Shown here: piece after piece, positions 53,998-63,055 of the stretch
Position numbering within the stretch: position 1 is the stretch's first letter
Layout: every line of letters starts with the position of its first letter
Program-made: the position numbers and the translations under genes
NCBI RefSeq assembly: GCF_009857885.1
Contig: NZ_WWER01000001.1
Coordinates: 1 to 64,000 of the forward strand
Reading direction: 5' to 3'
DNA length: 64,000 nucleotides
Source of the DNA: Pusillimonas sp. TS35
GTDB lineage: Bacteria > Pseudomonadota > Gammaproteobacteria > Burkholderiales > Burkholderiaceae_B
Notes under the pieces: model-generated
Databases searched by the model: none
Seen by the model: only the letters and a program-made list of their open reading frames with translations
Told to the model about the DNA's origin: nothing

Positions 53998-54957
53998 ATG
54001 TCTCAGAAAAAAATCCTCGGCGCGCCCTCCGCGTCGCGCGCGGTGGTGGTCGGTGGCGGCACCATGGGTGCCGATGTGGCGGTGGTACTGCTGCGCGCCA
54101 ATTGTCCGGTCAGTGTGGTCGAGCCGCGCACCGAGGCGCACGAAGCTATCCGTGCGCGTGTGGGCGCCAACCTCGCCGAGATCGGCTGTACGGGCAATGC
54201 CGGTCTGCTCACGTTGGCAGCAAGCGTCGAGGATGTGGACTGGAACCAGATTGATCTGATGATTGAATGCATCCCCGAGCGCTTGGATCTGAAGCAGGCA
54301 CTGTTTGCGCGGCTGGCTGAACTGGCGCCCGAGTCTGTCCTGCTGGCCAGCAACAGCTCCAGCTTCCCCATCAGTGCCATTGCTCAAGGCCTGCCCACGC
54401 GTGCGCGCATGCTGGGCCTTCATTTTTTCATGCCTGCGCACATCGTGCCGCTGGCCGAGGTTGTTCTTGGCCCCGACACCGATGCAGACCAGGCCGAGAG
54501 TGTGGCGGCGTTCATGCGCCGCTGCGGCTCGGTGCCCATCATCGTGCGCAAGGATGTTCCCGGGTTCGTAGGCAATCGCCTGCAGCATGCGCTGGCGCGC
54601 GAAGCCTTCAGTATGATCGAGGCGGGTATCGTATCGCCCGAAGACATCGACAACGCGGTGCGCTTCGGCTTTGGCTTCCGCTATCTGGCGGCGGGTCCAG
54701 TCATGCAGAAAGAGCACGCGGGGCTGGACGTCCACGCCGCCGCAGCAGCAACAATCTATCCCTCGCTGTCTAATGTGGCACAACCGCCCGAGGTGCTGGC
54801 CAGCAAGCCCAAGGAAGGCAAGCTGGGCATGAAGACCGGGCAGGGGTTCTATCCCTGGACGCCTGAAACTATCGCAGCGGAACGCAAGCGTTACGATGAG
54901 GCGCTGCGAGCGGGCTTGAAGATTCTCGCTGCCGATCTGCCCGAGATTCAGCCCTGA
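53998..54957 (+). CDS. 3-hydroxyacyl-CoA dehydrogenase family protein
   Basis: A 319-aa NAD-dependent dehydrogenase of the 3-hydroxyacyl-CoA dehydrogenase family. The Rossmann motif is VVVGGGTMGADVA; catalytic elements are SNSSSFPIS, GLHFFMPAHIVPLAEVV (catalytic His) and VPGFVGNRLQHALAREAF. The C-terminal domain ends KLGMKTGQGFYPW. As a single-domain protein beside sugar-acid-like genes, it may oxidise a hydroxy acid rather than a fatty acyl-CoA (compare L-gulonate or carnitine dehydrogenases). It lies 152 bp after the GntR gene. Confidence 0.87.
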   Translation: MSQKKILGAPSASRAVVVGGGTMGADVAVVLLRANCPVSVVEPRTEAHEAIRARVGANLAEIGCTGNAGLLTLAASVEDVDWNQIDLMIECIPERLDLKQALFARLAELAPESVLLASNSSSFPISAIAQGLPTRARMLGLHFFMPAHIVPLAEVVLGPDTDADQAESVAAFMRRCGSVPIIVRKDVPGFVGNRLQHALAREAFSMIEAGIVSPEDIDNAVRFGFGFRYLAAGPVMQKEHAGLDVHAAAAATIYPSLSNVAQPPEVLASKPKEGKLGMKTGQGFYPWTPETIAAERKRYDEALRAGLKILAADLPEIQP

Positions 54958-55217
54958 TTGGGCATGGGCTTGCGCCAACCCAGGCTTGGGGTGGCGATTA
55001 AGCCGGGCCTGGGCGTGGGTTGGCAGAGGGCTCGAATGGGTTCGGGTCTACGCTCGCGCTGGGAGCGGTTTCCCGACTGCGGTTGGGAAGCGGCCGCTGG
55101 CGCAACGTGTCCGCGTCATGCCGCCACTGGCGCAACGGCGCCCGGCATGGGTACTATGTGGCCCATGATGCGTATTCTTGCCAATGAGCCGCGCCTGCCG
55201 ACGGCCGGGAGAGCCTG

Positions 55218-55607
55218 ATGGGAACCATTGCTACCTTGATGCTACTGGCAGCCCTGCTGCCTTATTGCGCCGCCGTTGCTGCCAAAGCCGGCGGCAAGTC
55301 ATACGATAATGACGACCCACGCGCGTGGCTGGCCCGTCAGGCTGGCTGGCGTGCGCGTGCCAACGCGGCACAAGCCAACCTGTTCGAAGGCCTGCCGTTC
55401 TTTTACGGGGCGGTGTTGTTTGCCCTGTACGGGCAGGCCGTGCGCGGTACTCTGGTCGGCCTGATGGCAGCCTGGGTTGTTGTGCGCATTCTGTATATCG
55501 TCATTTATGTGGCGGGCTACGGCAGCCTGCGCACGGCCGTATGGGGCGTGGCGCTGGTGCTCAATATTGCCATCCTGTTCAGCCCGCAACTGTTCGGGCT
55601 TGCCTGA
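55218..55607 (+). CDS. MAPEG family membrane protein
   Basis: A 129-aa protein with four predicted membrane helices. The RANAAQANLFEGLPFF segment between helices 1 and 2 is the MAPEG hallmark (R-x-x-x-A-x-x-N-x-x-E). Eukaryotic relatives are glutathione-dependent eicosanoid enzymes; bacterial single-copy members are uncharacterised. The upstream 260 bp contain no clear gene. Confidence 0.85.
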   Translation: MGTIATLMLLAALLPYCAAVAAKAGGKSYDNDDPRAWLARQAGWRARANAAQANLFEGLPFFYGAVLFALYGQAVRGTLVGLMAAWVVVRILYIVIYVAGYGSLRTAVWGVALVLNIAILFSPQLFGLA

Positions 55608-55762
55608 ACCAGGCCTTTTTGGGCGGCCCGGCGGGGCATTTGCACGCTGCATATCTGTCGAACACTGCCAGCAGCGCTTTCTGTTGCCTGGCGCTGTGAT
55701 GCAAGGCAAGCGTGTACAGAATCCACGGTGGGATGCGGGCTCAGGATGCCCGCTGTTGACGG

Positions 55763-56161
55763 TCAGATATCCATTTCCTTGAAGACTTCGCTGGCTACAC
55801 GGAAGGCATCGATTGCCGCCGGCACGCCGCAGTAGATGCCCGCCTGTAGAAATACCTCTTTGATCTCGTCCTTGGTCAGGCCGTTATTGATGGCGCCGCG
55901 CACATGCAGTTTCAGTTCATGAGGTCGGTTCAGGGCAGTGATCATCGCCAAGTTGAGAAAAGAGCGTGTCTTGCGGTCCAGCCCGGGACGATTCCAGATG
56001 TCGCCCCAACAGTACTGGGTGACCAATTCCTGCATATCGATGTTGAAGTCGGTTGCGTTCTGGATCGAGGCATCGACGTATTCCGCACCCAGGACAGCGC
56101 GGCGTGTGGCCAAGCCTTGGTCGAAGAGGGCGGGGTTCTTGGGGGCGTACTCGCGTGTCAT
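55763..56161 (-). CDS. pcaC: 4-carboxymuconolactone decarboxylase family protein
   Basis: A 132-aa CMD-fold protein resembling PcaC: FDQGLATRRAVLGAEYVDAS, FVTQYCWGDIWNRPGLDRKTRS-like core, RPHELKLHVRGAINNGLTKDEI and GIYCGVPAAIDAFR. PcaC decarboxylates 4-carboxymuconolactone in the protocatechuate branch of the beta-ketoadipate pathway. No other pca gene is adjacent, so the pathway role is inferred from sequence alone. Confidence 0.82.
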   Translation of the reverse strand: MTREYAPKNPALFDQGLATRRAVLGAEYVDASIQNATDFNIDMQELVTQYCWGDIWNRPGLDRKTRSFLNLAMITALNRPHELKLHVRGAINNGLTKDEIKEVFLQAGIYCGVPAAIDAFRVASEVFKEMDI

Positions 56162-56388
56162 GAGAAGCTTCTCCAGGCGTTGTCGGGATAAGAAACGGAT
56201 TGGATGTGGAAGACGCCGGCAGCGAGATCGCCGGCGCGATGCCGCGGCGGCTGTTCAACCGCGAGCGACGCAGACAGGGTAGCAGAATCATGCGTGCGGC
56301 ACGTTCGCAATTTAACCCCGAACGTGCTGCAGGCGATGCGGCTGCTTACCATTCCCCGCCTGAACGGCGAGGTTTGCTACGCGCAGGC

Positions 56389-57744
56389 TCAGGCCGGTTG
56401 TGGCCGACGCAGGCTTGCAGCCCCCCATGCCAGGCCGATGACGGCGGCGGTAAGTGAGGCGAGCAGTACGCCCAGCTTGGCGGCCCCCAGCAGGTTCTCA
56501 TCTGCGAAGGCCAGCGTCGCGATGAAAATCGACATGGTGAACCCGATACCCGCCAGCAGGCCCACCAAAGCAAGGCCACGCCACGACATACCGTCGGGCA
56601 GCGAAGACCACCCCATGCGAACCGCGAGCCAGCTCGCTGCCAATATGCCGATGGGCTTGCCCGCAACCAGGGCCGCCACGACACCGAGCATAACGTGTAG
56701 CGAACCGTCACTCCCAAGGTCGATGCCGTCGAGCGTGACGCCGGCATTGGCCAACGCAAAAAGCGGCATGACGCCATAGGCGACCCAAGGATGCAGGGCG
56801 ATCTGGACACGCGAAACCGGTGGCAGCAGTTCGCGTTGCGCGCGGCGCAGTTGCTTGATTGGGCCTATCAATTGCTGGGGGGCGAGCCGCTGCGTGCTGG
56901 ATTGTTCGGCGAGCGTGCCTACGGCGCGAGTGGCGATGTCCAGCGGATGAAACAGACTGCGCGTGGCCACCACGGGCGTCATCAACCCGAGCACCACGCC
57001 GGCTAGCGTGGGATGGGCGCCTGTTTGCAGCAGGCCGGCCCACAGCACCATCCCCGGAACTATATACGCATACGCCGAGCCGACGCCCATTTGTTGCAGC
57101 GATAGCACCATGACGATGCCGAGTGCGGCGACGATCAGCCCGGAGTAGTCCAGGCCGCCAGAATAGAACAGCGCAATGATGAGCACCGCGGCGATGTCGT
57201 CGATAATGGCCAGCGCCAGTAGAAAGATGCGAACAGTGCTGGGTATGCGCCGACCCAGCAGTGCGAGCACCCCCACGGCAAAGGCGATATCGGTGGCGGT
57301 GGGCACTGCCCAGCCCTGGCTCTGCATGGGCGCGCCGCCATTGAGCATAAGATAGATGAGCGCCGGCGCGACGACGCCGCCCAGCGCCGCGATAAAGGGT
57401 AATGCGGCCAGCTTCAAACTCGAGAGGGCGCCCTCGTGGATCTCGCGCCGGATCTCCATGCCGACTACCAGGAAGAACACCGTCATCAAGGCATCGTTGA
57501 TCCAGAAATGCAGTGAGCGCGAAAAGACGACATCGCCCAAGCCGATGGATAAGGGCGTGTGCCACAGATGATGATAAGAGTCGGAGAGGGGGGAGTTGGC
57601 CCAGAGTAGGGCGACGGCGGCGGCCAGCAACAGTACGATGCCGCTGACTGCCTCGATGTGCAAGAAGCGTTCGAGGGTTGAGAATGCCTGTTCAGCCAGT
57701 TGCTGTGCGCGCGGCAGCGATTGCCGTGAGGGGTTGCCTTGCAT
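56389..57744 (-). CDS. nhaA: Na+/H+ antiporter NhaA
   Basis: A 451-aa, 12-helix sodium/proton antiporter. The ion-binding aspartates lie in [12 protein letters not shown] and [16 protein letters not shown], as in NhaA, and [20 protein letters not shown] is the conserved N-terminal segment. I use ATG 57744; an upstream in-frame start adds 24 non-conserved residues. Provides pH and sodium homeostasis at the inner membrane. Confidence 0.93.
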   Translation of the reverse strand: MQGNPSRQSLPRAQQLAEQAFSTLERFLHIEAVSGIVLLLAAAVALLWANSPLSDSYHHLWHTPLSIGLGDVVFSRSLHFWINDALMTVFFLVVGMEIRREIHEGALSSLKLAALPFIAALGGVVAPALIYLMLNGGAPMQSQGWAVPTATDIAFAVGVLALLGRRIPSTVRIFLLALAIIDDIAAVLIIALFYSGGLDYSGLIVAALGIVMVLSLQQMGVGSAYAYIVPGMVLWAGLLQTGAHPTLAGVVLGLMTPVVATRSLFHPLDIATRAVGTLAEQSSTQRLAPQQLIGPIKQLRRAQRELLPPVSRVQIALHPWVAYGVMPLFALANAGVTLDGIDLGSDGSLHVMLGVVAALVAGKPIGILAASWLAVRMGWSSLPDGMSWRGLALVGLLAGIGFTMSIFIATLAFADENLLGAAKLGVLLASLTAAVIGLAWGAASLRRPQPA

Positions 57745-57906
57745 GGTCGTGCGTGCTCCGCGAGGCGGCCCGACCTTCGCTTGTACCTGCCCTGGGCTGC
57801 ACCATGCAGCTGACACCCGGCGCCATTCTACATGGGGGCGCGCAGGTGATCAAACTCGCGCGCTGCGCGGAGCGTGCAGCCCCGGCAGGCTATGCGAGTA
57901 TGCACA

Positions 57907-59058
57907 TTACTCGGTAGGCTGGTGCTCGCGCGGTGGGTCGCCAGCGCTGATCCGGGCCGCGGCGTTGTATTCGCGCTGAGGCGAGTTTGGGACGGAGTTG
58001 CCCTGCTGGTGCATCTGAATTGCCGACGGGAACAGATCCCAGCAGGCCATAAACAGCGCCGCAAACAGCGGGCCGATAACGAAACCGTTGAGCCCGAATA
58101 CTGCCAGGCCTCCCAGCGTGGAAATCAGGACGATGTAATCGGGCAGCTTGGTATCTTTGCCAACCAGTAGCGGGCGCAGGATGTTGTCGACGAGACCGAT
58201 GACTAATACACCGAACAGGATTAGCGTTACGCCTTCCCAGATGTCTCCGGTGACCAGAGAATAGATAGCTACGGGCAGCCAGATGAGCGCTGCGCCTACG
58301 GCCGGCAGCAGCGATAGAAACGTCATGACCACGCCCCACAGCAGCGCGCCTTGGATGCCCAGCGCCCAGAAGATCAGGCCGCCCAGTATGCCCTGCGTGA
58401 TCGCGACCGCGATGTTGCCTTTGACGGTTGCACGCACGACCGTGGTGAACTTGCGGAACAAATGGTGTTGATGCGATTCGCTAAGCGGGATGAGCCGTTT
58501 GCTGTGTCGCGTCAGTTCGACACCGTCACGCAGCAGAAAGAACAGCAGATACAGCATGATGGCGCCGCTGACCAGGAACTGGAATGTGTTCTGGCCGATG
58601 TTCACGGCTTGCGAAGCCACGAAACGACTGGCTTGCAATGCGCCTTGTGCGAGTTTTTCGCGCAACCCGAAGGGGTTGTCGATGCCCAGGCGTGCCATCC
58701 ACTCATGCGCCCAAGGCGGCAGCGCTGCCGTGATCTGCTCAAGATACCTGCCGAAGTTGACTTCGCCGGACTCGATGCGCTTGTAGATACCCACCCCTTC
58801 TTGAGCCAGCGAGGTGAAGATCAGAATCGTCGGCAGGATGACCATCAGGATGATGAACAGCAGCGTAACCAGCGCCGCAAGATTAGGCCGGCCGTGAAAA
58901 GCAGCCAGAAGCTTCTTGTTGAGCGGGTGGAAGATCACCGCCAGGATGGCGCCCCAGAAAATCGCACCGTAATAGGGCAGCAGCACCCAGATGAAGGCGA
59001 TAGATACCGCCGTCAGCAGCAGCAGAAAGCTGCGAAAAAAAAGACTGGACTGATTCAT
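57907..59058 (-). CDS. AI-2E/PerM family permease
   Basis: A 383-aa membrane protein of the AI-2E family transporter (PerM/TqsA-like) group, about seven to eight helices. It shows LPYYGAIFWGAILAVIFHPLN at the start and the characteristic FLSLLPAVGAALIWLPVAIY and VDNILRPLLVGKDTKLPDYIVLISTLGGL. The ligand is unknown; relatives include quorum-signal exporters and Na+ exchangers. The C-terminal 35 residues are polar and variable. Confidence 0.88.
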   Translation of the reverse strand: MNQSSLFFRSFLLLLTAVSIAFIWVLLPYYGAIFWGAILAVIFHPLNKKLLAAFHGRPNLAALVTLLFIILMVILPTILIFTSLAQEGVGIYKRIESGEVNFGRYLEQITAALPPWAHEWMARLGIDNPFGLREKLAQGALQASRFVASQAVNIGQNTFQFLVSGAIMLYLLFFLLRDGVELTRHSKRLIPLSESHQHHLFRKFTTVVRATVKGNIAVAITQGILGGLIFWALGIQGALLWGVVMTFLSLLPAVGAALIWLPVAIYSLVTGDIWEGVTLILFGVLVIGLVDNILRPLLVGKDTKLPDYIVLISTLGGLAVFGLNGFVIGPLFAALFMACWDLFPSAIQMHQQGNSVPNSPQREYNAAARISAGDPPREHQPTE

Positions 59059-59218
59059 CCTGCGTCCATGTTGGATAGGCTAGGCCGGACAGCCAATTCT
59101 ATGCGAAAACCACGACGGTACGCTGCCCGTTTTAAAGATCTCTGCATGCGTAGCTGCAATAGATTCAGGCAGCAAACAGAACAGCGCGGTACCGCGGCGG
59201 CGGCGAAAAATACCTGGC

Positions 59219-59248
59219 TTGCGCACAAATAAATTTTTATGCTATAGT
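59219..59248 (+). promoter_or_regulatory. Promoter of tRNA-Asn
   Basis: TTGCGC (59219-59224), 18-bp AT-rich spacer, TATAGT (59243-59248), ending 13 bp before the mature tRNA. Confidence 0.6.
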
Positions 59249-59261
59249 TTCGCTTCTCTGG

Positions 59262-59337
59262 TCCCCGATAGCTCAGTCGGTAGAGCGACGGACTGTTAAT
59301 CCGCAGGTCCCTGGTTCGAGCCCAGGTCGGGGAGCCA
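59262..59337 (+). tRNA. tRNA-Asn (anticodon GTT)
   Basis: A full cloverleaf: TCCCCGA acceptor, AGCTCAGTCGGTAGAGC D-arm, anticodon loop CTGTTAA, GGTTCGAGC T-arm, and TCGGGGAGCCA with encoded CCA. GTT reads AAC/AAT (Asn). Confidence 0.96.
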
Positions 59338-59356
59338 CAGAACACATTAAAGCAAG

Positions 59357-59387
59357 CAAGCCAATTCTTCGGGATTGGCTTTTTTGC
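59357..59387 (+). terminator. Terminator of tRNA-Asn
   Basis: AGCCAAT (59359-59365) and ATTGGCT (59374-59380) around an 8-nt loop, followed by TTTTTT; 20 bp past the tRNA 3' end. Confidence 0.9.
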
Positions 59388-59554
59388 TTTCCGGGCCTAC
59401 AGGTGGGATGCTTGAAGTTGGTAGAGGCTGTGTGCCAGCCGGGTATGAGCCGCATGGCGCGTGCATGCTGCTGCACGGCCGTGAAGCGGTTTTTTGTCGG
59501 CTTGGCGCCCCGCGCCGAGATAGAAGTATCGGAACAGGCTGACAGGAGAAGAAA

Positions 59555-60094
59555 ATGAAGCGCGTTGTTGCCGTCTCTTTAGTCGCGTTTGTGGCGGGGT
59601 GCACTGCATCGCATCCTGATTTGCCCACGCAGTCAGGTGTCGATCTCAATAAGTATGTAGGCAGGTGGTATGAGCAAGCGCGTTTGCCCAACCGCTTTCA
59701 AGAAGACTGCGCTGGTGACGTGCGAGCCGATTACGAGTTGCAGCCCGACAACACCATCGGCGTCACCAATCAATGCCGTGCAAAAGATGGCAGCACGAAA
59801 GTAGCAGAGGGCGAAGGAAGGCTGTCAACGTCTGTCGATCCGCGTGACCCCGCGAAACTGGAAGTCAGATTCGCGCCCAAGTGGACTTCCTGGCTGCCTA
59901 TGGTTTGGGGTGATTACTGGATCATGAGGCTGCAGGGTGACTACCAGTACTCACTGGTCGGAACACCTGATCGTAACTATCTTTGGGTGCTTTCCCGTGA
60001 TCAGGAAGCTGACGAGTCTGCGGTCACCGACCTGCTGGACTATGCGGGCACCCTTGGTTTTCCAGTCACGCAGGTGATCCGATCGGGCAACTGA
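59555..60094 (+). CDS. blc: Bacterial lipocalin (Blc-like lipoprotein)
   Basis: A 179-aa outer-membrane lipocalin. The signal peptide ends with lipobox FVAG-C (Cys16). The mature part opens with the lipocalin motif VGRWYEQARLPNRFQ and continues the eight-stranded barrel, with GDYWIMRLQGDYQYSLVGTPDRNYLWVLSR. Blc proteins bind lysophospholipids and fatty acids and are often stress-induced. It precedes queC by 11 bp. Confidence 0.92.
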   Translation: MKRVVAVSLVAFVAGCTASHPDLPTQSGVDLNKYVGRWYEQARLPNRFQEDCAGDVRADYELQPDNTIGVTNQCRAKDGSTKVAEGEGRLSTSVDPRDPAKLEVRFAPKWTSWLPMVWGDYWIMRLQGDYQYSLVGTPDRNYLWVLSRDQEADESAVTDLLDYAGTLGFPVTQVIRSGN

Positions 60095-60105
60095 AGTAAA
60101 TTTCG

Positions 60106-60831
60106 ATGATGAACACCAAAGCGCTGGTTTTATTTTCCGGTGGTCAAGACTCCACGACCTGCCTTGCGTGGGCGCTGGATCGCTACACGCACGTCGAAAC
60201 CATTGGCTTCGACTACGGCCAGCGCCATGCCATCGAGCTTGATTGCAGGCAAACCGTGCTGTCGCGCTTGCGCCAGCGGTTCCCGGCCTGGGGCGCGCGG
60301 CTCGGCGACGACCACATGCTCGATCTTTCCATACTAGGGCAAATCAGCGAAACCTCGCTCACGCGCGAGAAAGCCATTGCTTTTCGCGAAAACGGCCTGC
60401 CGGATACCTTTGTACCGGGCCGCAACCTGCTGTTCTTTACGCTTGCGGCTACGATTGCCTACCGGCGCGGCTTGCAGGTGCTTGTGGGCGGTATGTGCGA
60501 AACCGACTATTCAGGCTACCCTGATTGCCGCGACAACACCCTGAAAGCGACACAGGTGGCGCTGAGCTTGGGCCTGGATGCGCCCATGGTGGTCGAGACG
60601 CCGCTGATGTGGCTGGACAAGCGCGAGACCTGGCAGTTGGCCAGCGATCTGGGCGGCCAGGCATTGGTAGAGCTGATCCGGCACGATACCCATACCTGCT
60701 ATCTGGGCGAGCGCAGCCAGCTGCACGACTGGGGTTACGGCTGCGGCGAGTGCCCGGCATGCGCGCTGCGCCGCAAGGGCTACGAACAGTACGTTTCCGC
60801 CGGCGGTTTGCCGGGCGGGGCTGGCACCTAG
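60106..60831 (+). CDS. queC: 7-cyano-7-deazaguanine synthase
   Basis: ATP-dependent enzyme making preQ0 for queuosine. The PP-loop is [14 protein letters not shown] and the middle motif [14 protein letters not shown]. The zinc site sits in [16 protein letters not shown] together with the preceding HTCYLG. Length 241 aa. ATG 60106 and 60109 are both usable. It overlaps the end of the convergent ferritin-like gene by 4 bp. No other queuosine gene and no preQ1 riboswitch were seen nearby. Confidence 0.95.
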   Translation: MMNTKALVLFSGGQDSTTCLAWALDRYTHVETIGFDYGQRHAIELDCRQTVLSRLRQRFPAWGARLGDDHMLDLSILGQISETSLTREKAIAFRENGLPDTFVPGRNLLFFTLAATIAYRRGLQVLVGGMCETDYSGYPDCRDNTLKATQVALSLGLDAPMVVETPLMWLDKRETWQLASDLGGQALVELIRHDTHTCYLGERSQLHDWGYGCGECPACALRRKGYEQYVSAGGLPGGAGT

Positions 60832-61373
60832 AGGCCGAGCAGGTCTTTCATGTCGTCGGCGTGCTCTTCCTCGACCGCCATGATCTCGACCAGCATCTGT
60901 CGGGTTGTGGGGTCGCTATCGCCGATACGCTCGATCATCTGGCGATACGACTCGATCGCAACACGTTCGGCGATCAGGTTGGCCCGGATCATGTCTTTGG
61001 TGTCCGTGCAGTCGTCATATTCGGCATGGCTGCGGGCTGTCAAGGTCGATGGGTTGAAATCAGGCATGCCATTTAATTGCACAATTCGCTCCGCGATTCG
61101 GCTGGCATGCGCTTCTTCTTGTTGGGCATGTTCCAGGAACTCTGCCTTGACAGACTCATTGTTCAGCCCGCTCGCCGTGTAATAGTGGCGCCGGTAGCGC
61201 ATCACACAGACCAATTCCGTCGCCAGTGCATCGTTAAGCATGCCGACGATTTCTTTTCGATTTCCTTTGTAGCCGGAGGCAATGGCCCCTTCCTCCAGAT
61301 TGCGTGCGGCCTCGCGGATGGCCTTGACATCAATGGGGCCGTGCCCGGCCCCGGTACTGGATTTTATGCTCAT
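60828..61373 (-). CDS. Ferritin-like/bacterioferritin-type protein
   Basis: A 181-aa four-helix di-iron protein. The ligand set is visible: [16 protein letters not shown] (Glu), [16 protein letters not shown] (E-x-x-H), [15 protein letters not shown] (Glu) and [15 protein letters not shown] (E-x-x-H). It resembles the bacterioferritin/Dps-type proteins of betaproteobacteria but lacks an obvious haem-binding Met. Likely iron storage or peroxide protection. Confidence 0.85.
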   Translation of the reverse strand: MSIKSSTGAGHGPIDVKAIREAARNLEEGAIASGYKGNRKEIVGMLNDALATELVCVMRYRRHYYTASGLNNESVKAEFLEHAQQEEAHASRIAERIVQLNGMPDFNPSTLTARSHAEYDDCTDTKDMIRANLIAERVAIESYRQMIERIGDSDPTTRQMLVEIMAVEEEHADDMKDLLGL

Positions 61374-61460
61374 GGTGTTCCTTGTCTGGTATTGAACAGG
61401 CGGGCAGCCGATGCTGCGCGGTTGCCCTTGCCCCTTGCAAGCAAGTGACGTGCCACGCCC

Positions 61461-63053
61461 TCAGTGTGCGCCCGCGCTTGCGTCCGGGCCGGCCGTTCGC
61501 TTGTGCGAAGCCGGGCGGCAGATCCAGATGAGGCCGATCATTACCAAAAACAGAATGCCTGAGGCGTAGAAAATATCCAATGCCGACAGCGTATAGGCCT
61601 GCTGGTTGACCAGTCGGTCAAGCAACATGGAAATCTCGTTCAGGCCCATGCCGCGCTGCTGCAGTTGGGCCGACATGGCGTCAAAGGCGGGTTCGCCGGG
61701 CCGCGCCAGTTCGGCCAACTGGGCGTGGTGCAGGCTCGCGCGGTTGTCCCACAGCGTCGTGGTGATCGAGGTGCCGAACGCGCCGAATAATAGCCGTACA
61801 AAGTTGGACAGCCCCGCAGCTGCCGGGATGCGATGCGGATCCAGGCCCGACAGCGTGACTGTGGTCAGCGGGATGAAAAAGGTTGCCATTGCGGCGCCCT
61901 GGATGAAGGTCGGCAGCATGATGGTGTAGATGTCTACATCGGTGCTGAACCGCGCCCGCATAAAGCTGATCAGTGAGAACACCAGGAAAGCGAAAGTGGC
62001 GATATATCGCGGATCGTGCTTGGCCAGCAGCTTGCCCACGATGGGGGAAATGATGATGGCCAGTATGCCCACCGGCGCCGATGCGATGCCGGCGTCGGTG
62101 GCTGTATAGCCGAGGGTGTTTTGCATCCACAGAGGCAGCAGCACCACGGTGCCGAAGAACACCCCGTATCCCACGGATATCGTGACCACGCCGGCGCTGA
62201 AGTTTCGATATTTGAACAGCGTCAGATCCACGATTGGATGGTCGGCCGTCAATTCCCAGATAATGAAGAACACGAAGGCGATCACCGCCACGATGCCCAT
62301 GATGACGATTTCATTACTGGCGAACCAGTCCAGCTCCTTGCCCTTGTCCAACATCAACTGTAGTGCACCGACCCACAGGACCAGCAGCCCCAGGCCAACG
62401 AGGTCAATTGGCAGACGGGCGCGCGTGGACTCGCGGTCCTTGTATACCTGCCAGGTTGCCCAGCCGGCCAGCAACCCGACCGGCACATTGATGTAGAAAA
62501 TCCACGGCCAGCTGTAGTTGTCGGAAATCCAGCCGCCCAGCAGCGGGCCCGCCACCGGCCCGACCAGGATCGTCATTGACCATAGCGCGAGCGCCATCCC
62601 GGCTTTCTCTTTGGGGTAGGAGGCCAACATCAGGGATTGCGAAAGTGGAATCATAGGCCCCGCGACCGCGCCCTGCAGGACGCGGAAGGCCACCAAAGAC
62701 TCAAGCGACCACGAAAACCCGCACAGCCACGACGACACGACGAACAGCAGGACCGACAACACAAACAGCCGTACTTGGCCGAAGCGCTGCGTGAGCCATC
62801 CGGTGAGCGGGACCGTGATGGCGTTAGCCACCGCAAACGAGGTGATGACCCATGTGCCCTGTGTGGCACTGACGCCCAAGTCGCCCGCGATCGTTGGAAT
62901 GGACACGTTGGCGATCGACGAATCCAGCACATTCATGAAGACGGCCGCCGACAGGGCGACGGTGCCAATGGTGCGGGCGCGCCCCTCCAGCGGGGGGTAG
63001 TGTGCTGGCGCGGGGCGTTGGTCGCTGCTGTCGAGCGGATCGGTATCGGCCAT
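61461..63053 (-). CDS. emrB: EmrB-type DHA2 multidrug efflux permease
   Basis: A 530-aa, 14-helix MFS transporter of the EmrB/QacA group. It has FMNVLDSSIANVSIPTIAGDLGVS (helix 1, with the DHA2 L-D-x-T/S-I-x-N-V pattern), TGWLTQRFGQVRLF (motif A), VLQGAVAGPMIPLSQ and GPLLGGWISDNYSWPWIFYINVPVG (motif C region). It works with the membrane-fusion protein encoded 2 bp upstream to export drugs or uncouplers across both membranes. The outer-membrane factor is not in the window. Confidence 0.93.
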   Translation of the reverse strand: MADTDPLDSSDQRPAPAHYPPLEGRARTIGTVALSAAVFMNVLDSSIANVSIPTIAGDLGVSATQGTWVITSFAVANAITVPLTGWLTQRFGQVRLFVLSVLLFVVSSWLCGFSWSLESLVAFRVLQGAVAGPMIPLSQSLMLASYPKEKAGMALALWSMTILVGPVAGPLLGGWISDNYSWPWIFYINVPVGLLAGWATWQVYKDRESTRARLPIDLVGLGLLVLWVGALQLMLDKGKELDWFASNEIVIMGIVAVIAFVFFIIWELTADHPIVDLTLFKYRNFSAGVVTISVGYGVFFGTVVLLPLWMQNTLGYTATDAGIASAPVGILAIIISPIVGKLLAKHDPRYIATFAFLVFSLISFMRARFSTDVDIYTIMLPTFIQGAAMATFFIPLTTVTLSGLDPHRIPAAAGLSNFVRLLFGAFGTSITTTLWDNRASLHHAQLAELARPGEPAFDAMSAQLQQRGMGLNEISMLLDRLVNQQAYTLSALDIFYASGILFLVMIGLIWICRPASHKRTAGPDASAGAH

Positions 63054-63055
63054 GA

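Noticed and set aside
54958-55218. 86-codon plus-strand frame between the hydroxyacyl dehydrogenase and MAPEG genes
   Set aside because: Gly/Trp/Arg-rich translation without protein-like pattern or ribosome binding site; two CTGGCGCAACG repeats inflate it. The stretch is treated as non-coding.
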